Below are positions 22,201 to 33,292 of a DNA stretch of 64,000 nt, piece after piece. The stretch's first letter is position 1. Each line of letters opens with the position of its first letter. The DNA is from Caenorhabditis remanei (taxonomy: Eukaryota; Nematoda; Chromadorea; Rhabditida; Rhabditidae), in NCBI RefSeq assembly GCF_010183535.1, contig NC_071328.1, positions 11,470,001 through 11,534,000 on the forward strand, given 5' to 3'. The notes below the pieces were generated by a model. The model was given only the letters and a program-made list of their open reading frames with translations, made no database searches and was not told the DNA's origin. Position numbers and translations under genes: made by a program.

Positions 22201-24214
22201 CTGATGACTGTGGCTGTTTCCGAACGACCCGCCACCTCGATGACTTTGATTTGACTGGTCACGATTCTGGAACTTGAAAATAATGTTTTCATTTATTTCA
22301 TGAGTCCATGAATTCAAGTTGCTTCTTTCTTCCTACCTTATTCTCTTTTTTTCGATGATTCTGTTGATTTCCACAGCCACCTCCTCCAGTATTGTGATGG
22401 ACATGATGATGGTGATGATTCGCTTGATTGCTTTGCCTCCCACTAGCTTGAAAACTTCTAAACACACGGAAATAAAATGATAAATAGTGAAGTTTTCTTA
22501 TGAACTTCTTACTTCTCTTTCTCCTTTTCTTTTGGTTTTGGATCTTGTTTCACAACTCCACCACCACCCCTTGCTCCAACACCTCCATGGCTTGATTGGG
22601 ATCCAACATTACTGTTTATCTGTAACAAAATCTTGAAACGAAATGAGAAATTGTTCAGTGAAATGGGAAAACAGCGAACAGCGAGCTTCAAAACAGTTCT
22701 CCTTCTAACCGAAATTCACCTTCTCAACTTCGTTGTGGTGTACCTTTTTCACCGGTTGCTTCGAGTTGTTCGCTTGCTGCGATGATGTAGATGTCGTCAA
22801 AGGCTTTTGATGAGAATGTTGATTCTGTGACTGATGATGTTGTGATCCAGTCGTCGTTGTGGTAGAAGACGGTGTAGGTGTTGTTGTTCCATCTAGAAAT
22901 AACAAATGTTAATGTTTTCGAAATATACCGTAAAACTGTATTAGAGCGACATGCCGCTTTATTCTTCAACCGCCTCTCAGGAAAATTTTGTGGTTTCAGA
23001 AACTCATTAAAGTTAAACGGAAAAAACTTTTTTCAAAGTTCTATTTGTTGAGCTAGAGGTTACTATTCACGCTGCTTCTAATCAGAATCAAGAAAATACA
23101 CTGGGATAATCATACTTGTCAAATCACGGGCCGGCCCGCGGGCCGGGCCGGGCTCGCTGAAAATTTCAGGGCCCGCAGCAAAAAATTATTTTTGAAAAAT
23201 AGAATTGAAAGTCTTGGAAATTAAATTTTTTCTTCGGTTTATACTAAAAAGAGGTCGGGGGATTCGATAAGACTACTTTCAGAAGCCTCCAGCAAATTCT
23301 TGATCCTGATTCTGATCATCGGCTGATTTTTTTTCAATATTTTGACGGGCCGAACGGGCCGGCCCGGCCCGTGACAAGTATGGGGATAATCATATTCATG
23401 AATCCTGAGTATAGATGGGAGTCGTTCTATTAGAGGTGTCGTTCTATTAAAGGTGTCGCTCTAATACAGTTTTTACGGTAATTTTTGAAGTTGCTTCTAA
23501 TCATTACCTTCACCTTTGGTTCTCTTCTTTTTTGTATGACTCTCTTCCCTTTCATTATCTCTACCAGAAAAGAAGTTGAATTCAAATTCCGATGAGAAGA
23601 CATAAAAGTAATAAGACATCGAATCCAATGGATTCTAGTCAGGAATGAGTGGAGCTATCAATATTGTCCGACCAGCATATGACAAATGAATGAGTCAGAA
23701 CTAAATGTTTCGTAAATACAAAACACGCCAATAGTCTATTATGCTGCTAGAAGTCGCATAGACGAAAGGCATGAAAAATCCAATTCGATATTTTTATTTA
23801 TTGCAACATTTTCTACTTCTATCTCACTTGGAGGTTTTTCGTTATTGGAACGAAATGTGAGGGAGAGAGAAAGAGAGAGCGGGAAAAAAAGGACTGTGGC
23901 CATGGCTTTCTCATTTTTCTTCTTTTTTATTGTCTATTTGTCTTCCGGTACTATATTTTTGCCGCTCCGGACTTCGTTTTACTCACTTGTTACAGCCGCA
24001 GAGTTGTTGTTTTGGTGCATTGCATTGGGAGAAGGACTGGTTGAATGTTGCGGATTATGGGAGGCATTATGAATCAATGAAGCCGTGACTGTCGTATTGT
24101 TCCCGTTCATTGTCGGACCGTCGGTGTTCTTTTTGTTTTGGTTGTTCTGAAGCTATTTTATTAATTAATCCAAACCGTTTCTTTCAAAAAATAACATACC
24201 TTTTTATTCGCCAT
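19251..24214 (-). CDS. gls-1: GLS-1-like germline RNA regulator, Gln/Asn/His-rich with a zinc knuckle
   Basis: The gene starts with a five-codon exon MANKK (ATG at 24214). About fourteen exons can be joined in frame to the stop at 19251-19253. The N-terminal half is low complexity and rich in Asn, Gln, Ser, Thr and His (for example HHHHHH near 22400). The middle holds alpha-helical segments (HDDWNKVELLLELLSFLSPTDLRLL; FLRSVRDLTSYLYMLMAVCAS) and the C-terminal part a Cys/His knuckle CSNCGGPHMVKDC (CX2CX3HX4C) near 19750. The end is again Gln/Asn-rich (HHQQQQQQMMQ). In C. elegans, GLS-1 works with the KH protein GLD-3 to promote germ-cell survival and the sperm/oocyte decision, acting on mRNA in the cytoplasm. 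The identification rests on this layout and on the position beside dhfr-1 and imp-1. A probable alternative exon lies at about 23511-23563. Confidence 0.8.
22926..23480. mobile_element. terminal-inverted-repeat element in a gls-1 intron, interrupted by a second element
   Basis: The left end reads TACCGTAAAACTGTATTAG (from 22926), followed by AGCGACA. The right end, read on the other strand from 23480, gives TACCGTAAAAACTGTATTAG followed by AGCGACA. The ends match over about 27 bases. Near the right end a short ATTAGAGGTGTCGTTCT unit is repeated. No transposase frame is present, so this is a non-autonomous element. The flanking TA at both ends would fit a Tc1/mariner-type insertion, but TA also forms the first two bases of the repeat, so this is uncertain. 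Confidence 0.75.
23111..23382. mobile_element. 272-bp GC-rich-ended MITE with 8-bp target duplication, nested in another element
   Basis: Terminal repeats CATACTTGTCA (23111) and TGACAAGTATG (to 23382) are followed inward by CGGGCCGGCCC-type sequence at both ends. The 8 bases GGGATAAT are present directly outside both ends (23103-23110 and 23383-23390), a good target-site duplication. Eight-base duplications are typical of the hAT superfamily, but the terminal bases do not settle the class. The GC content of the ends contrasts strongly with the AT-rich surroundings. Confidence 0.8.
23511..23563 (-). other. gls-1: probable cassette exon of gls-1
   Basis: On the - strand this block is bounded by CTGGTAGAG on the 5' side and by GAAG/GTAATG on the 3' side. 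Read from the second AG it encodes NNEREESHTKKKRTKGE, in phase with both the upstream exon (...NNNSAAVT) and the downstream exon (DGTTTPTPSST). Skipping it also keeps the frame open, since the upstream exon ends in phase 1 and the downstream exon is read from the same phase. The weak acceptor suggests optional inclusion of a short charged segment. Confidence 0.5.
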
Positions 24215-24451
24215 AATATGTGTTAAAAAACCAGTTTTCCAAGACGCGATTGCCTTTTGAAAGAAAAAGCAACTGTTGTCTAAAAAATATTACTTTCTGA
24301 AAATGGGAGTTACAACAAATAGTAGATACACTGAGAATCGTCAGGATACGATTAAAAAAAATATATATATACAGATGTGACAAATTTACAAGTTTATAAA
24401 TAAACACGAATAAGTTAGTTTTAACCCGGCAATATAGAATGGTTAGGTTAG

Positions 24452-25163
<712 letters not shown>

Positions 25164-25687
25164 CTTTTAGTGCACTGGAAACTTTATAATCAAATCATTT
25201 ACATAAAAATATATAGCTTTGCGCGTATTGCTCATTCTTGTACCGCTTAGTCGCGTGATAAGAAATTAGACTAAAAATAATTAATATAAAGCGGAAGCAT
25301 AAGGTATTAAGAAGGGTGATCAATTTTGAGAAAGCCGATAAAGAGTGGGTAATCATAATAAAATTAGAGTGCAAATAAATCGAGAAAAAAGCGGAGAAAA
25401 ATCTCAATTTTTCACACATTGACCGTAGAGCGCACATGCTGACCGACACAAAAGTTGTAATTTTTAATTTTTTTCGTACATTTTTGGCCCTTTTACCAAT
25501 AATTATGGCTTTTTTAATCAAATTAATTTTTTTTTAATGAAAGAAGAAGCTTAACTTTCTAATTCTCTTAAAAATTTGTAGCATAACGACAGATTTCAAA
25601 CTTTCTGCATCGATGCTTATTGTTTTTTGTTCCTTGGGTTTAAACGACGTATCTTCCTGACTATACATTTTTTATTCCAGAGGAAAA
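25164..25687. promoter_or_regulatory. divergent promoter region of dhfr-1 and prp-4
   Basis: This 524-base AT-rich stretch separates the two divergent starts. TTTTTTATTCCAG ends at 25680, seven bases before the prp-4 ATG, and is a likely spliced-leader acceptor. No E2F consensus octamer is present. A nearby GCGCG at about 25217 is not a match. Confidence 0.5.
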
Positions 25688-27470
25688 ATGGGAGAAGACG
25701 ACAAATTTGCGGTTCCAGCTCCCCCGAAACAGTTCGGATCGTTGGCAAATGCAGAAAGCGTCAATGCTATCTTGGTTAGTTTATTAATCTTCAAATATAT
25801 TTATTGACACCTTTCACTTGTAGAACGCAGCTCAAAAAAGTCAAGGACCAACAGTGTCTCTGGAAAGAATGGAAGTCTCAAATCAAGCAGATTCCCGTCA
25901 TGATGCTGAGATGCTCGCCGAGTTTGACAGAAGAAGAAGGGCAAGGACACTAACTCTACCCACAGATGATGTTCAGGTAATTCTCAACTTATTGTTTAGA
26001 AAATTTAATGGCATTGTTTTAATATTACAGGTGAAGCTAAAACTTCGTGCATTAAACCAGCCGATTTGCTTGTTCGGAGAAGATGCATTGGATAGACGAG
26101 AACGTCTCCGAGCTCTACTTTCAACAATGTCGGAAGATGAAATTGCTGCAGTTTTACATACTGATGAGGTAGGAAAAAAACAGGACTAAATTTCAACATT
26201 TCTCAATTTTTAGCATAACGCAGACAAAAACGATGAAGAAACAGTCACATGGTACCATCGTGGACCAGTTGAGCTTCGCAAGGCTCGTGTCGCTATTGCA
26301 GATTTTTCGCTGAGAAAAGCTAAATTAAGGTTTGAATCTGACTTTTTAAAAATCTGATTAATCAATCTGAATTCCAGATTGGAAAAGGCCCGTGAAGATG
26401 CTGCTCAGCCGTCTCACGAGAAAGCGTTAGCTCGACAAGAAGCTCACAAATGGGTTCAACAAATTAATTTGCACGCCTCACAAGTCGCTGATACACGCCC
26501 TGTTGCCTATTGCGAGTTTTCCGCAGATTCTAAACATATTGTCACCGCTGGCTGGTCTGGATCAGTGGCTGTCTGGAAACGAGATCAATGCGAAAAAGAA
26601 ATCAAGTTCACTGGTCATTCAGCACAAGCTGGATGTGCTCGTTTCCATCCAGGAGCTTTTGTTCAGAACGACAATGCTTCTTTGAATGTGGTATCTTGTT
26701 CTTACGATGGAACTGTTCTTCTGTGGTCATTGGCACAAGAAACTCCGATCGGTGAGCTAGAAAAACATCCACAAAGAGTTTCGAAGGTAGCATTCCATCC
26801 AAATGGACTACATCTAGCAACAGCTTGGTAAGTTACATAGTGAGATATTATATCTACGATTATTATTCTTTCAGTTTCGATTCAACTTGGCGTATGTATG
26901 ATTTAACAACGAGGAAGGAGTTGTTATTCCAAGAGGGTCATTCGAAATCAGTAGCTGACGTGGCATTTCATCCAGATGGATCTGTAGCACTGACCGGCGG
27001 TCATGACTGTTATGGAAGAGTATGGGATATGCGAACTGGAAGATGTATCATGTTCCTTGATGGTCACACAAAAGAGATTCACTCTGTTGAGTGGATGCCG
27101 AATGGGTAGGTTAAAAAAACCAAAGTTCTCAATTGAGTGCTGTATTCGTTTCAGCTACGAAATGATAACCGGAAGCTCGGATAACTCTATGAAAGTCTGG
27201 GATCTCCGAATGCGTCGTAACACTTACACAATGCCTGCTCACACTTCAGTCGTTACACGTGTTCGCGCAAGTTCAGCAGGACAATATCTCGTTTCTGCTA
27301 GTTTCGATTGCACACTAAAAATGTGGTCGACTACTGGTTGGCAACCCCTCAGACAACTTCAAGGGCACGACACTCGAATTCTTTGTGTTGATATCAGTCC
27401 AGATGGCCAATGGATGTGTTCTTCAGCGTTCGATCGTACATTCAAGTTGTGGGCTCAATCTGATTATTGA
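25688..27470 (+). CDS. prp-4: U4/U6 snRNP protein Prp4 homologue (PRPF4), WD-repeat splicing factor
   Basis: Eight exons join in frame to about 490-500 residues. The N-terminal part contains the Prp4/SFM region, with the motif [27 protein letters not shown] near residues 80-110, which is diagnostic for PRPF4. About seven WD40 repeats follow, for example [36 protein letters not shown] and [30 protein letters not shown], forming a beta-propeller. The protein belongs to the U4/U6 and U4/U6.U5 particles in the nucleus and binds PRPF3 and PPIH in other animals. The exon joined at about 26825 gives ATAC-FDSTW across the splice. The stop is at 27468-27470, 164 bases from the convergent kinase gene. 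Confidence 0.95.
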
Positions 27471-27633
27471 TATGCTACAACAGTTCTCAATTTCATGTCT
27501 TCCGTTATAATATTATCTTTTTGATTTGTTCTCTCCCGAAAAATGATCTGTGCATGAAAATTTATAATTTACAAACTCGGGAAATTCAAATAGTTTATTG
27601 CCGGTACAAAAGAATCTTTAATTTCAGATCGAT

Positions 27634-29517
27634 TCATTCCGTAGTGACTCCAGGACCTTTTCGAATTGTATTACGAACTGGAACCGGCTTTTTACTTTTT
27701 GGTGTCTCTTCGCGTGGAGTTCGTTTCCCACTGTTTCGATCTTTCCGATTTCCAGTTTTTCTTTTTGTCTCTCCAGTTCTCGACTTATTTTTATTCTTTT
27801 CAGATGACACATCCTGTTCCTGATCTTCATTCGTGATCATTATATCCTTATCCAAACTCGTGTTCTGGAAAATGTTATCGATTTCTTAACCCCATACTCG
27901 TAACTTTACTCACCGGCATCTGAGTTCTACAGACTCCTTTCAAGTTATTGATTTGCATTCGTTTCAAATCTTCCTGTTTAATTGGCAAGAGCGCAGACAC
28001 AAGTTGTTCGAGTACTTTTTGGAAATCAGGACGATCGTCTGGCTTTCGTGTCCAAATTGAGCTGAGAACCTGTTGCATACTCGGCAATTTCGTTTTCTCT
28101 TCAATTGTCGGCATGTTGGCTTTTCGGATTCTTTTGATTATAACAGTGTCATCTTCCCCGTCAAATAGTTTTCCTCCGTTATTGTAAACTTCGAAAATGA
28201 CAACACCGAATGCCCAGACATCAGTTTTGATAGAGAATTCAGATTCACGTTGAATGCATTCTGGAGCCAACCATCTGAATTAATTATGATTTTTTTTTAT
28301 TGAAAAAAACCTTATGGAGAACGTACGCAAGCGGTGCTTCTTTCAGTGCCTCCTTGAACGCTGTCTGATTCTTTTCAAGAGTTTTACTCAATCCAAAATC
28401 AGCAATTTTGACTAGTCCTTCCGATGAAATCAAACAATTTCTGGAAGCCAAGTCTCGATGAATACACTTTTGAAAGTGGAGATATCTCATACCACGGGCC
28501 GCCTGAATCACAATTGAAAATTAGAGAAAAAAAACTAAGAACAAACATCAATCAGAAGAATTTGTCTCTCGAATTCTTCCATATCTTTTCCATATTTTTT
28601 GAGAGCATCTTCCAGACTTCCACCAGAACAGAATTCCATGCAAACCATGTAAGGGGGAAGGTCGGCTGCGATACCGTAGAACTGAGATAGTTCTTGAAAT
28701 TTTGTATGAAAAAGGATGAACTAACCGAAATAACATTAGGATGTTTGTAATTAATCATAATCTTCGCTTCAGCAAACAACAGATTTCTTGTTTCCATCGA
28801 TAGAGTTGCATCTCGTTTTTGCTCATTTGATACTTTAACTGCCACATCTACACCCTTCAAATCTCTTCGATGAGTCACGAATCCTTTGTAAACAGTACAG
28901 AAGTTTCCCGCCCCAAGTTTTCCAGTTGTATTGACTTGAAAATTTTTCAGTTGCCATCTCGGATATTTGAATGGTCTTCCCAATCGAATTTTGCAAGCGA
29001 GTCGATGGTGTTGGTAGTGTGCAATCAAATCTGCTATTTCTGGAAACGGTTTCGATTCTTCCGTTTTTCCATTCCCTTTATTATCACAATAGTGTTGCAT
29101 TAAATAATATTGTTTTTCTCGAAATTCAATGATGTAATGATGAAAACAGGAGCCGTCTTCTCCATTCAAAACTTTGACCGAGAGAAATAGAGTAACATTA
29201 AAACCTTCTTTGAGCAAACTTGATCTTACGAGAAAGGTTCCAGGACACGAATCTTTCATTAGTTTCCTGAAATTTGGTCAAATTCGGAGATGATATTCGA
29301 GTGAAAAACAGGAAAACAACTAGGTTGTCACTACTCTGGTTATCACTAATTCACTCATTTCAGAGGGATTCTGAGTATCAAAATCTCACTCTGCTTCCGT
29401 TTTTTTCTGAACTCCATGATAGTATCTTGCATGACGAAGCTTTCCTTTTACTTCTTTCGTGTCTCCAGTGACTGTTTTCTCTTGCTTGTCTTGTGATTTT
29501 TCGCATCCCTCTCGCAT
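27634..29517 (-). CDS. Fer-like SH2 tyrosine kinase with a basic tail
   Basis: The first exon (29517-29390) encodes a Lys-rich lead ending in [14 protein letters not shown]. It joins in phase to [17 protein letters not shown], completing the start of an SH2 domain (about residues 33-125) with the FLVR arginine that binds phosphotyrosine. The kinase domain follows: glycine loop [14 protein letters not shown], catalytic lysine VAVKV, catalytic loop [14 protein letters not shown] and WLAPE. It is most like nematode Fer/Fes kinases. These lack the F-BAR region of vertebrate Fer, as here. The activation loop from DFG to APE has no tyrosine: Phe (QTAF) stands where the phosphorylated Tyr usually is. 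The last exon encodes a Lys/Arg/Glu/Thr-rich tail of about 75 residues. This subfamily is greatly expanded in Caenorhabditis, and many members are sperm genes. No specific orthologue is named. Confidence 0.9.
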
Positions 29518-29985
29518 TTTTTCGGTTTAATTCTTTGAGTTGCACGCCCGAGAACGTATCAGAATTGATGGTTTAATTTTTAAACCAAGCATAAAAATAA
29601 TGAACTTCTCTGCAGAGATTTTCTGGGGAGATATGGAATTGGAACACGTGAAAGATAGGGAAGAGGGACACGAGAATAAGAAAAAAGTGGAGAAATTAGT
29701 TCGACGTTTTCTCAGTGTTTTCGGAAAAGTTCGAAACTGAAGAATAAAATTGAAAAATTACTGATTACGGTACTATTTCATTTCCAGGTCTTATTTTAAT
29801 TAGAAAAACTTTGAGTGTATGTGTCACAGTCACAGATAGTCCCATGATAGCAGGTCTAGTGATTTCGTTAACTTAATAGACAAAACACTTAAAAAAAACA
29901 TATTTTATTAAAGTAAAACAACAAATAAATATGAAAGAAACAATTATTAAATTATTAAAAAAACAACAGAATCAGTTATTACAGA
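29518..29985. other. region between the kinase start and the left F-box gene
   Basis: The distal part (from about 29714) belongs to the left arm of the large inverted repeat, and the rest would hold the kinase promoter. No coding exon is seen. The GTTAACTTAATAGACAAAACACTT and AATAAATATGAAAG stretches recur inverted at 36120-36205. Confidence 0.5.
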
Positions 29986-30993
29986 TTAGCAGAATCTTTT
30001 GACAGCTGGAATCTTGAAATCGTCGTTTCTTGGTCTCTTCTTGTTCTTCTCTTGATTCCAGACGAAGAGTTGAATGACTTCGTAATCGAATTCGATGGTA
30101 CATCTGATTCCATCATTACGAATGAAATCGAATGAATCGAAAATACTGATTTCTCCACCAGAGTTGAATGGAAGGAATCGGTCATTTTGGATGCTCGGAT
30201 CGAATTCAGAAATCTTATAAACTCGTTCTTCTTTCATCTCAACTGCATTCAATCCTCTGATTATTTCCATTTCGTTGAATCCTCCTTCCTTTTCGAATGT
30301 CAGCACTTGCAACTGATTATTTCCGTTTCCATTCTTCAAATCATGAAGAAATTCGTTGATTTCCTTGTCCGAGAACGAGATATCTGCCAAATAGATCACT
30401 TTGTTCTTCATTTTCTGGAGAATTGCAGTGGTGATCCATTCCGAACATTTAATTTTGAGCCAATCGATATCGAAAATCTTCTCATGTTCCGTTCTCAATA
30501 GAATTGGTCCTCTCAACGATAATCCTTTTTTGAAATTGACAGAATTGAGTAGAGCATTCAGATATTCTTCAGTGAAAGCATTCTGGTATTCGAGCATGAA
30601 ATATGGATCCAATCCAACTGAAAGTACAGTACACTCCATATTGATATCATAGAAATAATTGGAAAATGATGGGCAAATGGAGAGTTGATCGATGGGTCCG
30701 GTGAAGAGCTCTCTCAGTTTATGAAGAGTTTCTGAGAGATTTCGAAGGAGAAACGACTTGTTTTCTTCTTGGAAACTGCAACGGAAGTTCTGTTTGAGCA
30801 TTGAGATTTTGAATCGACGTTCGTCAATATCCACATGATATCCTCCTGATTTGATATGCAACAGTTGAATGAACTGTTTGAATCGTAGATTGGTTTCAGA
30901 TAGAGGAATCAACGAGTCCAAAGGCATTAACTTGAGAAGAATAGAAAGTGGAAGAAGTGGGAGTTCCATAAGAGGAAATGGGGTAGACGACAT
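29986..30993 (-). CDS. F-box protein with FBA type 2 domain (left copy)
   Basis: This is a single-exon reading frame ending KRFC. The N-terminus PFPLMELPLLPLSILLKLMPLDSLIPLS is a nematode-style F-box, expected to bind a Skp1-related protein in an SCF ubiquitin ligase. The C-terminal half has FBA_2-like sequence (WITTAILQKMKNKVIYL; SFSDKEINEFLHDLKNGNGNNQLQVL), a substrate-binding region that evolves fast in Caenorhabditis. I chose the ATG just before the F-box, because family members usually begin there. The frame stays open upstream to an ATG at 31074, which would add 27 residues. A GGGCGGAGTC box lies just beyond that upper ATG. The protein is about 97 percent identical to the right copy. 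Confidence 0.85.
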   Translation of the reverse strand: MSSTPFPLMELPLLPLSILLKLMPLDSLIPLSETNLRFKQFIQLLHIKSGGYHVDIDERRFKISMLKQNFRCSFQEENKSFLLRNLSETLHKLRELFTGPIDQLSICPSFSNYFYDINMECTVLSVGLDPYFMLEYQNAFTEEYLNALLNSVNFKKGLSLRGPILLRTEHEKIFDIDWLKIKCSEWITTAILQKMKNKVIYLADISFSDKEINEFLHDLKNGNGNNQLQVLTFEKEGGFNEMEIIRGLNAVEMKEERVYKISEFDPSIQNDRFLPFNSGGEISIFDSFDFIRNDGIRCTIEFDYEVIQLFVWNQEKNKKRPRNDDFKIPAVKRFC

Positions 30994-31433
30994 AGTTAAA
31001 TGAATGAGTGAAGACCAGCCCAGACACAGACAGGAAGAATGAAGAAACTGCTGAACGACGGTTGTCTTGCTCATAGTGGGCGGAGTCTGACAATCATCAA
31101 ATATTGCGTCTCGTCTCTGGGAAGAAACAGAATGGATCTGGGAAGATAATTAGGGGAGGATTATTATAGGAACTGAATATTTCGAATAAATTATTGAATT
31201 ATTTGAAAAAAGAAATGTACTAGAAGATTGCTCTGACATTTTCTGAAATTGTTTTTTTCTGAACAAACCTGAAGAACAATTTTAAAAAATTTATGAAAAA
31301 ATTTTTTCGAAAAAATGGCATTTTTGAAAAATCTCAATTTCTCAAAAACGAGATCACATCACAGGAAAACCCTTTGTGGATCACTTTGTTTCGAAAAACT
31401 CATCGAATGAGCAACAAAAAAAGAGTACTTTAA

Positions 31434-31445
31434 GGGGGGGGGGGG
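31434..31445 (+). repeat. run of 12 guanines
   Basis: This homopolymer lies in the left arm of the palindrome. In C. elegans such G tracts form G-quadruplexes and suffer deletions when the FANCJ helicase dog-1 is lost. The run is not present at the matching place in the right arm. Confidence 0.8.
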
Positions 31446-31881
31446 CAGTCAAAATACATTCCATGTGAGACTTCCCCAGAATCACTGAACTTCTTTCGAG
31501 ATCTCAGTGGAATTTGACTAAAGTCGAAAGTTGTTCAATATTTTCAAGTTCTGTTCGAGCATTCAGATAAATCCTGGATATTTATTTAATCTGTTGATGA
31601 CATAACAGTTTCAGAACCAAAAAAACATCCTCCCATCATATACTCTTATCGTTCATCTCATCAATGTATTCTCTTGTTTTCTCTCCTCAAAATTGTCGTC
31701 ACATTGTTGTGTGACCTCGTCAGGAACAGTTGTAATAAGGCGGTAAATCTTTCTTCCAAATTTACGATGAGAATGTGTGAATCACAAAAGGAAAAACTAT
31801 TTATGAAAATATGTTATTCGTAAACTCATAAGTTGAGAAATCCGTGGAAAGGAGTGATAATGAAACAAGCAGAACTACTGA

Positions 31882-32523
31882 TTTGAGTGTTGAAAAGAAC
31901 AACCTGAAAATAATTTGTGAATCAATCAAGTACTTGGAGAATCAAGGGTGCTTCGAAGTTGAAAAAAAGGGAACACGACTGGTTTTTAAGTTGGATAATT
32001 CGCAGAAGAAGAGTGGTGGTTCTTGGAAAAATCAAATAAATACTAAGTCTACAGACAAAATATCTTCTTGGACAAATATCACCTCATCTCGGTCTTGATT
32101 CTCCAAGTTCTCGGTTAATCGTTAAATACCGCTCAGCCTGTCATTTACTGTTTTCTACAATAAATACTGGTTTTATAGATGTTTGAAATTAAAAACTCCA
32201 CATTTTAGTACTGCCAAACTTTGACGGCTCGGGAGATACAGGTAACAAGTCAAGAGTAATGGTCCAGCGGTTAAAAAATCAAGACAGTTTTTGTTCAAAA
32301 ACTATCATGAACACTAATTATGCTCTCTGTTTTTGATGCACCGGTCATGGAATTAAAAATATGCGATTTTTCATGATTTTCAAACTTGTGAAACACGATT
32401 TTTTACCTGTAATGTTCATTAAATATAACAAAAACTCTACTCTATAATAAATGTTTTCCCAAAGTTTCAGGGCCATCCGACCCATTTGTTGATAACCTTT
32501 TGAACGGTACTGTAGCATTCCAT
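31882..32523. other. spacer between the palindrome arms
   Basis: These 642 bases are not duplicated. The stretch 32218-32513 begins TAGTACTGCCAA and ends ACGGTACTGTAG, resembling the mariner-like ends seen in the cle-1 introns, so a degraded element may fill half of the spacer. An open frame at about 31844-32098 overlaps the arm boundary and has no recognisable product. Confidence 0.45.
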
Positions 32524-33292
32524 TCAGTAGTTCTGCTTGTTTCATTATCACTCCTTTCCATAGATTTCTCAACTCTTGAGTTTACGAATTACATATTTTC
32601 ATAAATAGTTTTTCCTTTTGTGATTCACACATTCTCATCGTAAATTTATAATATATGAACAGAAAGATTTACAGCCTTTTTACAACTGTTCCTGACGAGG
32701 TCACACAACGTAGTGAGGATAATTTCGAGGAGAGAAAACAAGAGAGTATATTGATGAGATGAACGATAAGAGTATATGATGGGACGATACAATTTGGTTT
32801 TCTGGCAAAACAAACATTGTAGTCTTGAAATTCAAATGTCGAGAATTCGGAAAAGTGGAGAACGATTTTCCAAAGAAACCATATTATGCAACTATTATGT
32901 CATCAACAGAAAAAAAAACAAATATCCAGGATTAATCTACATGCTCGAACAAAACGTGAAAATGTTGAACAACTTTAGACTTGTTTGAAATTCCAATGAG
33001 ATCTCGAAATAAGTTCAGGGATTCTGGGGAAGTCTCAGAGCAATCGTCTAGAACATTTCATTCTGTTTGTTTTTTCAGATAATTCAATCATTTATTCGAA
33101 TTATTCAGTTCCTATATTAATCCTCCCCTAATTATCTTCCCAGATCCCTTCTGTCTCTTCCCAGAGACCGGACGCAGTACTTGATAATTACAGTGTCAGA
33201 CTCCGCCCACTATGAGCAAGACAACCGTCGTTCAGCAGTTTCTTCATTCTTCCTGTTTGTGTCTGTGCTGGTCTTCACTCATTCACTTAACT

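Noticed and set aside
31844..32098. 84-residue frame in the palindrome spacer as a third gene
   Set aside because: It crosses the arm boundary, its first part is the inverted-repeat sequence, and the product resembles nothing I know.
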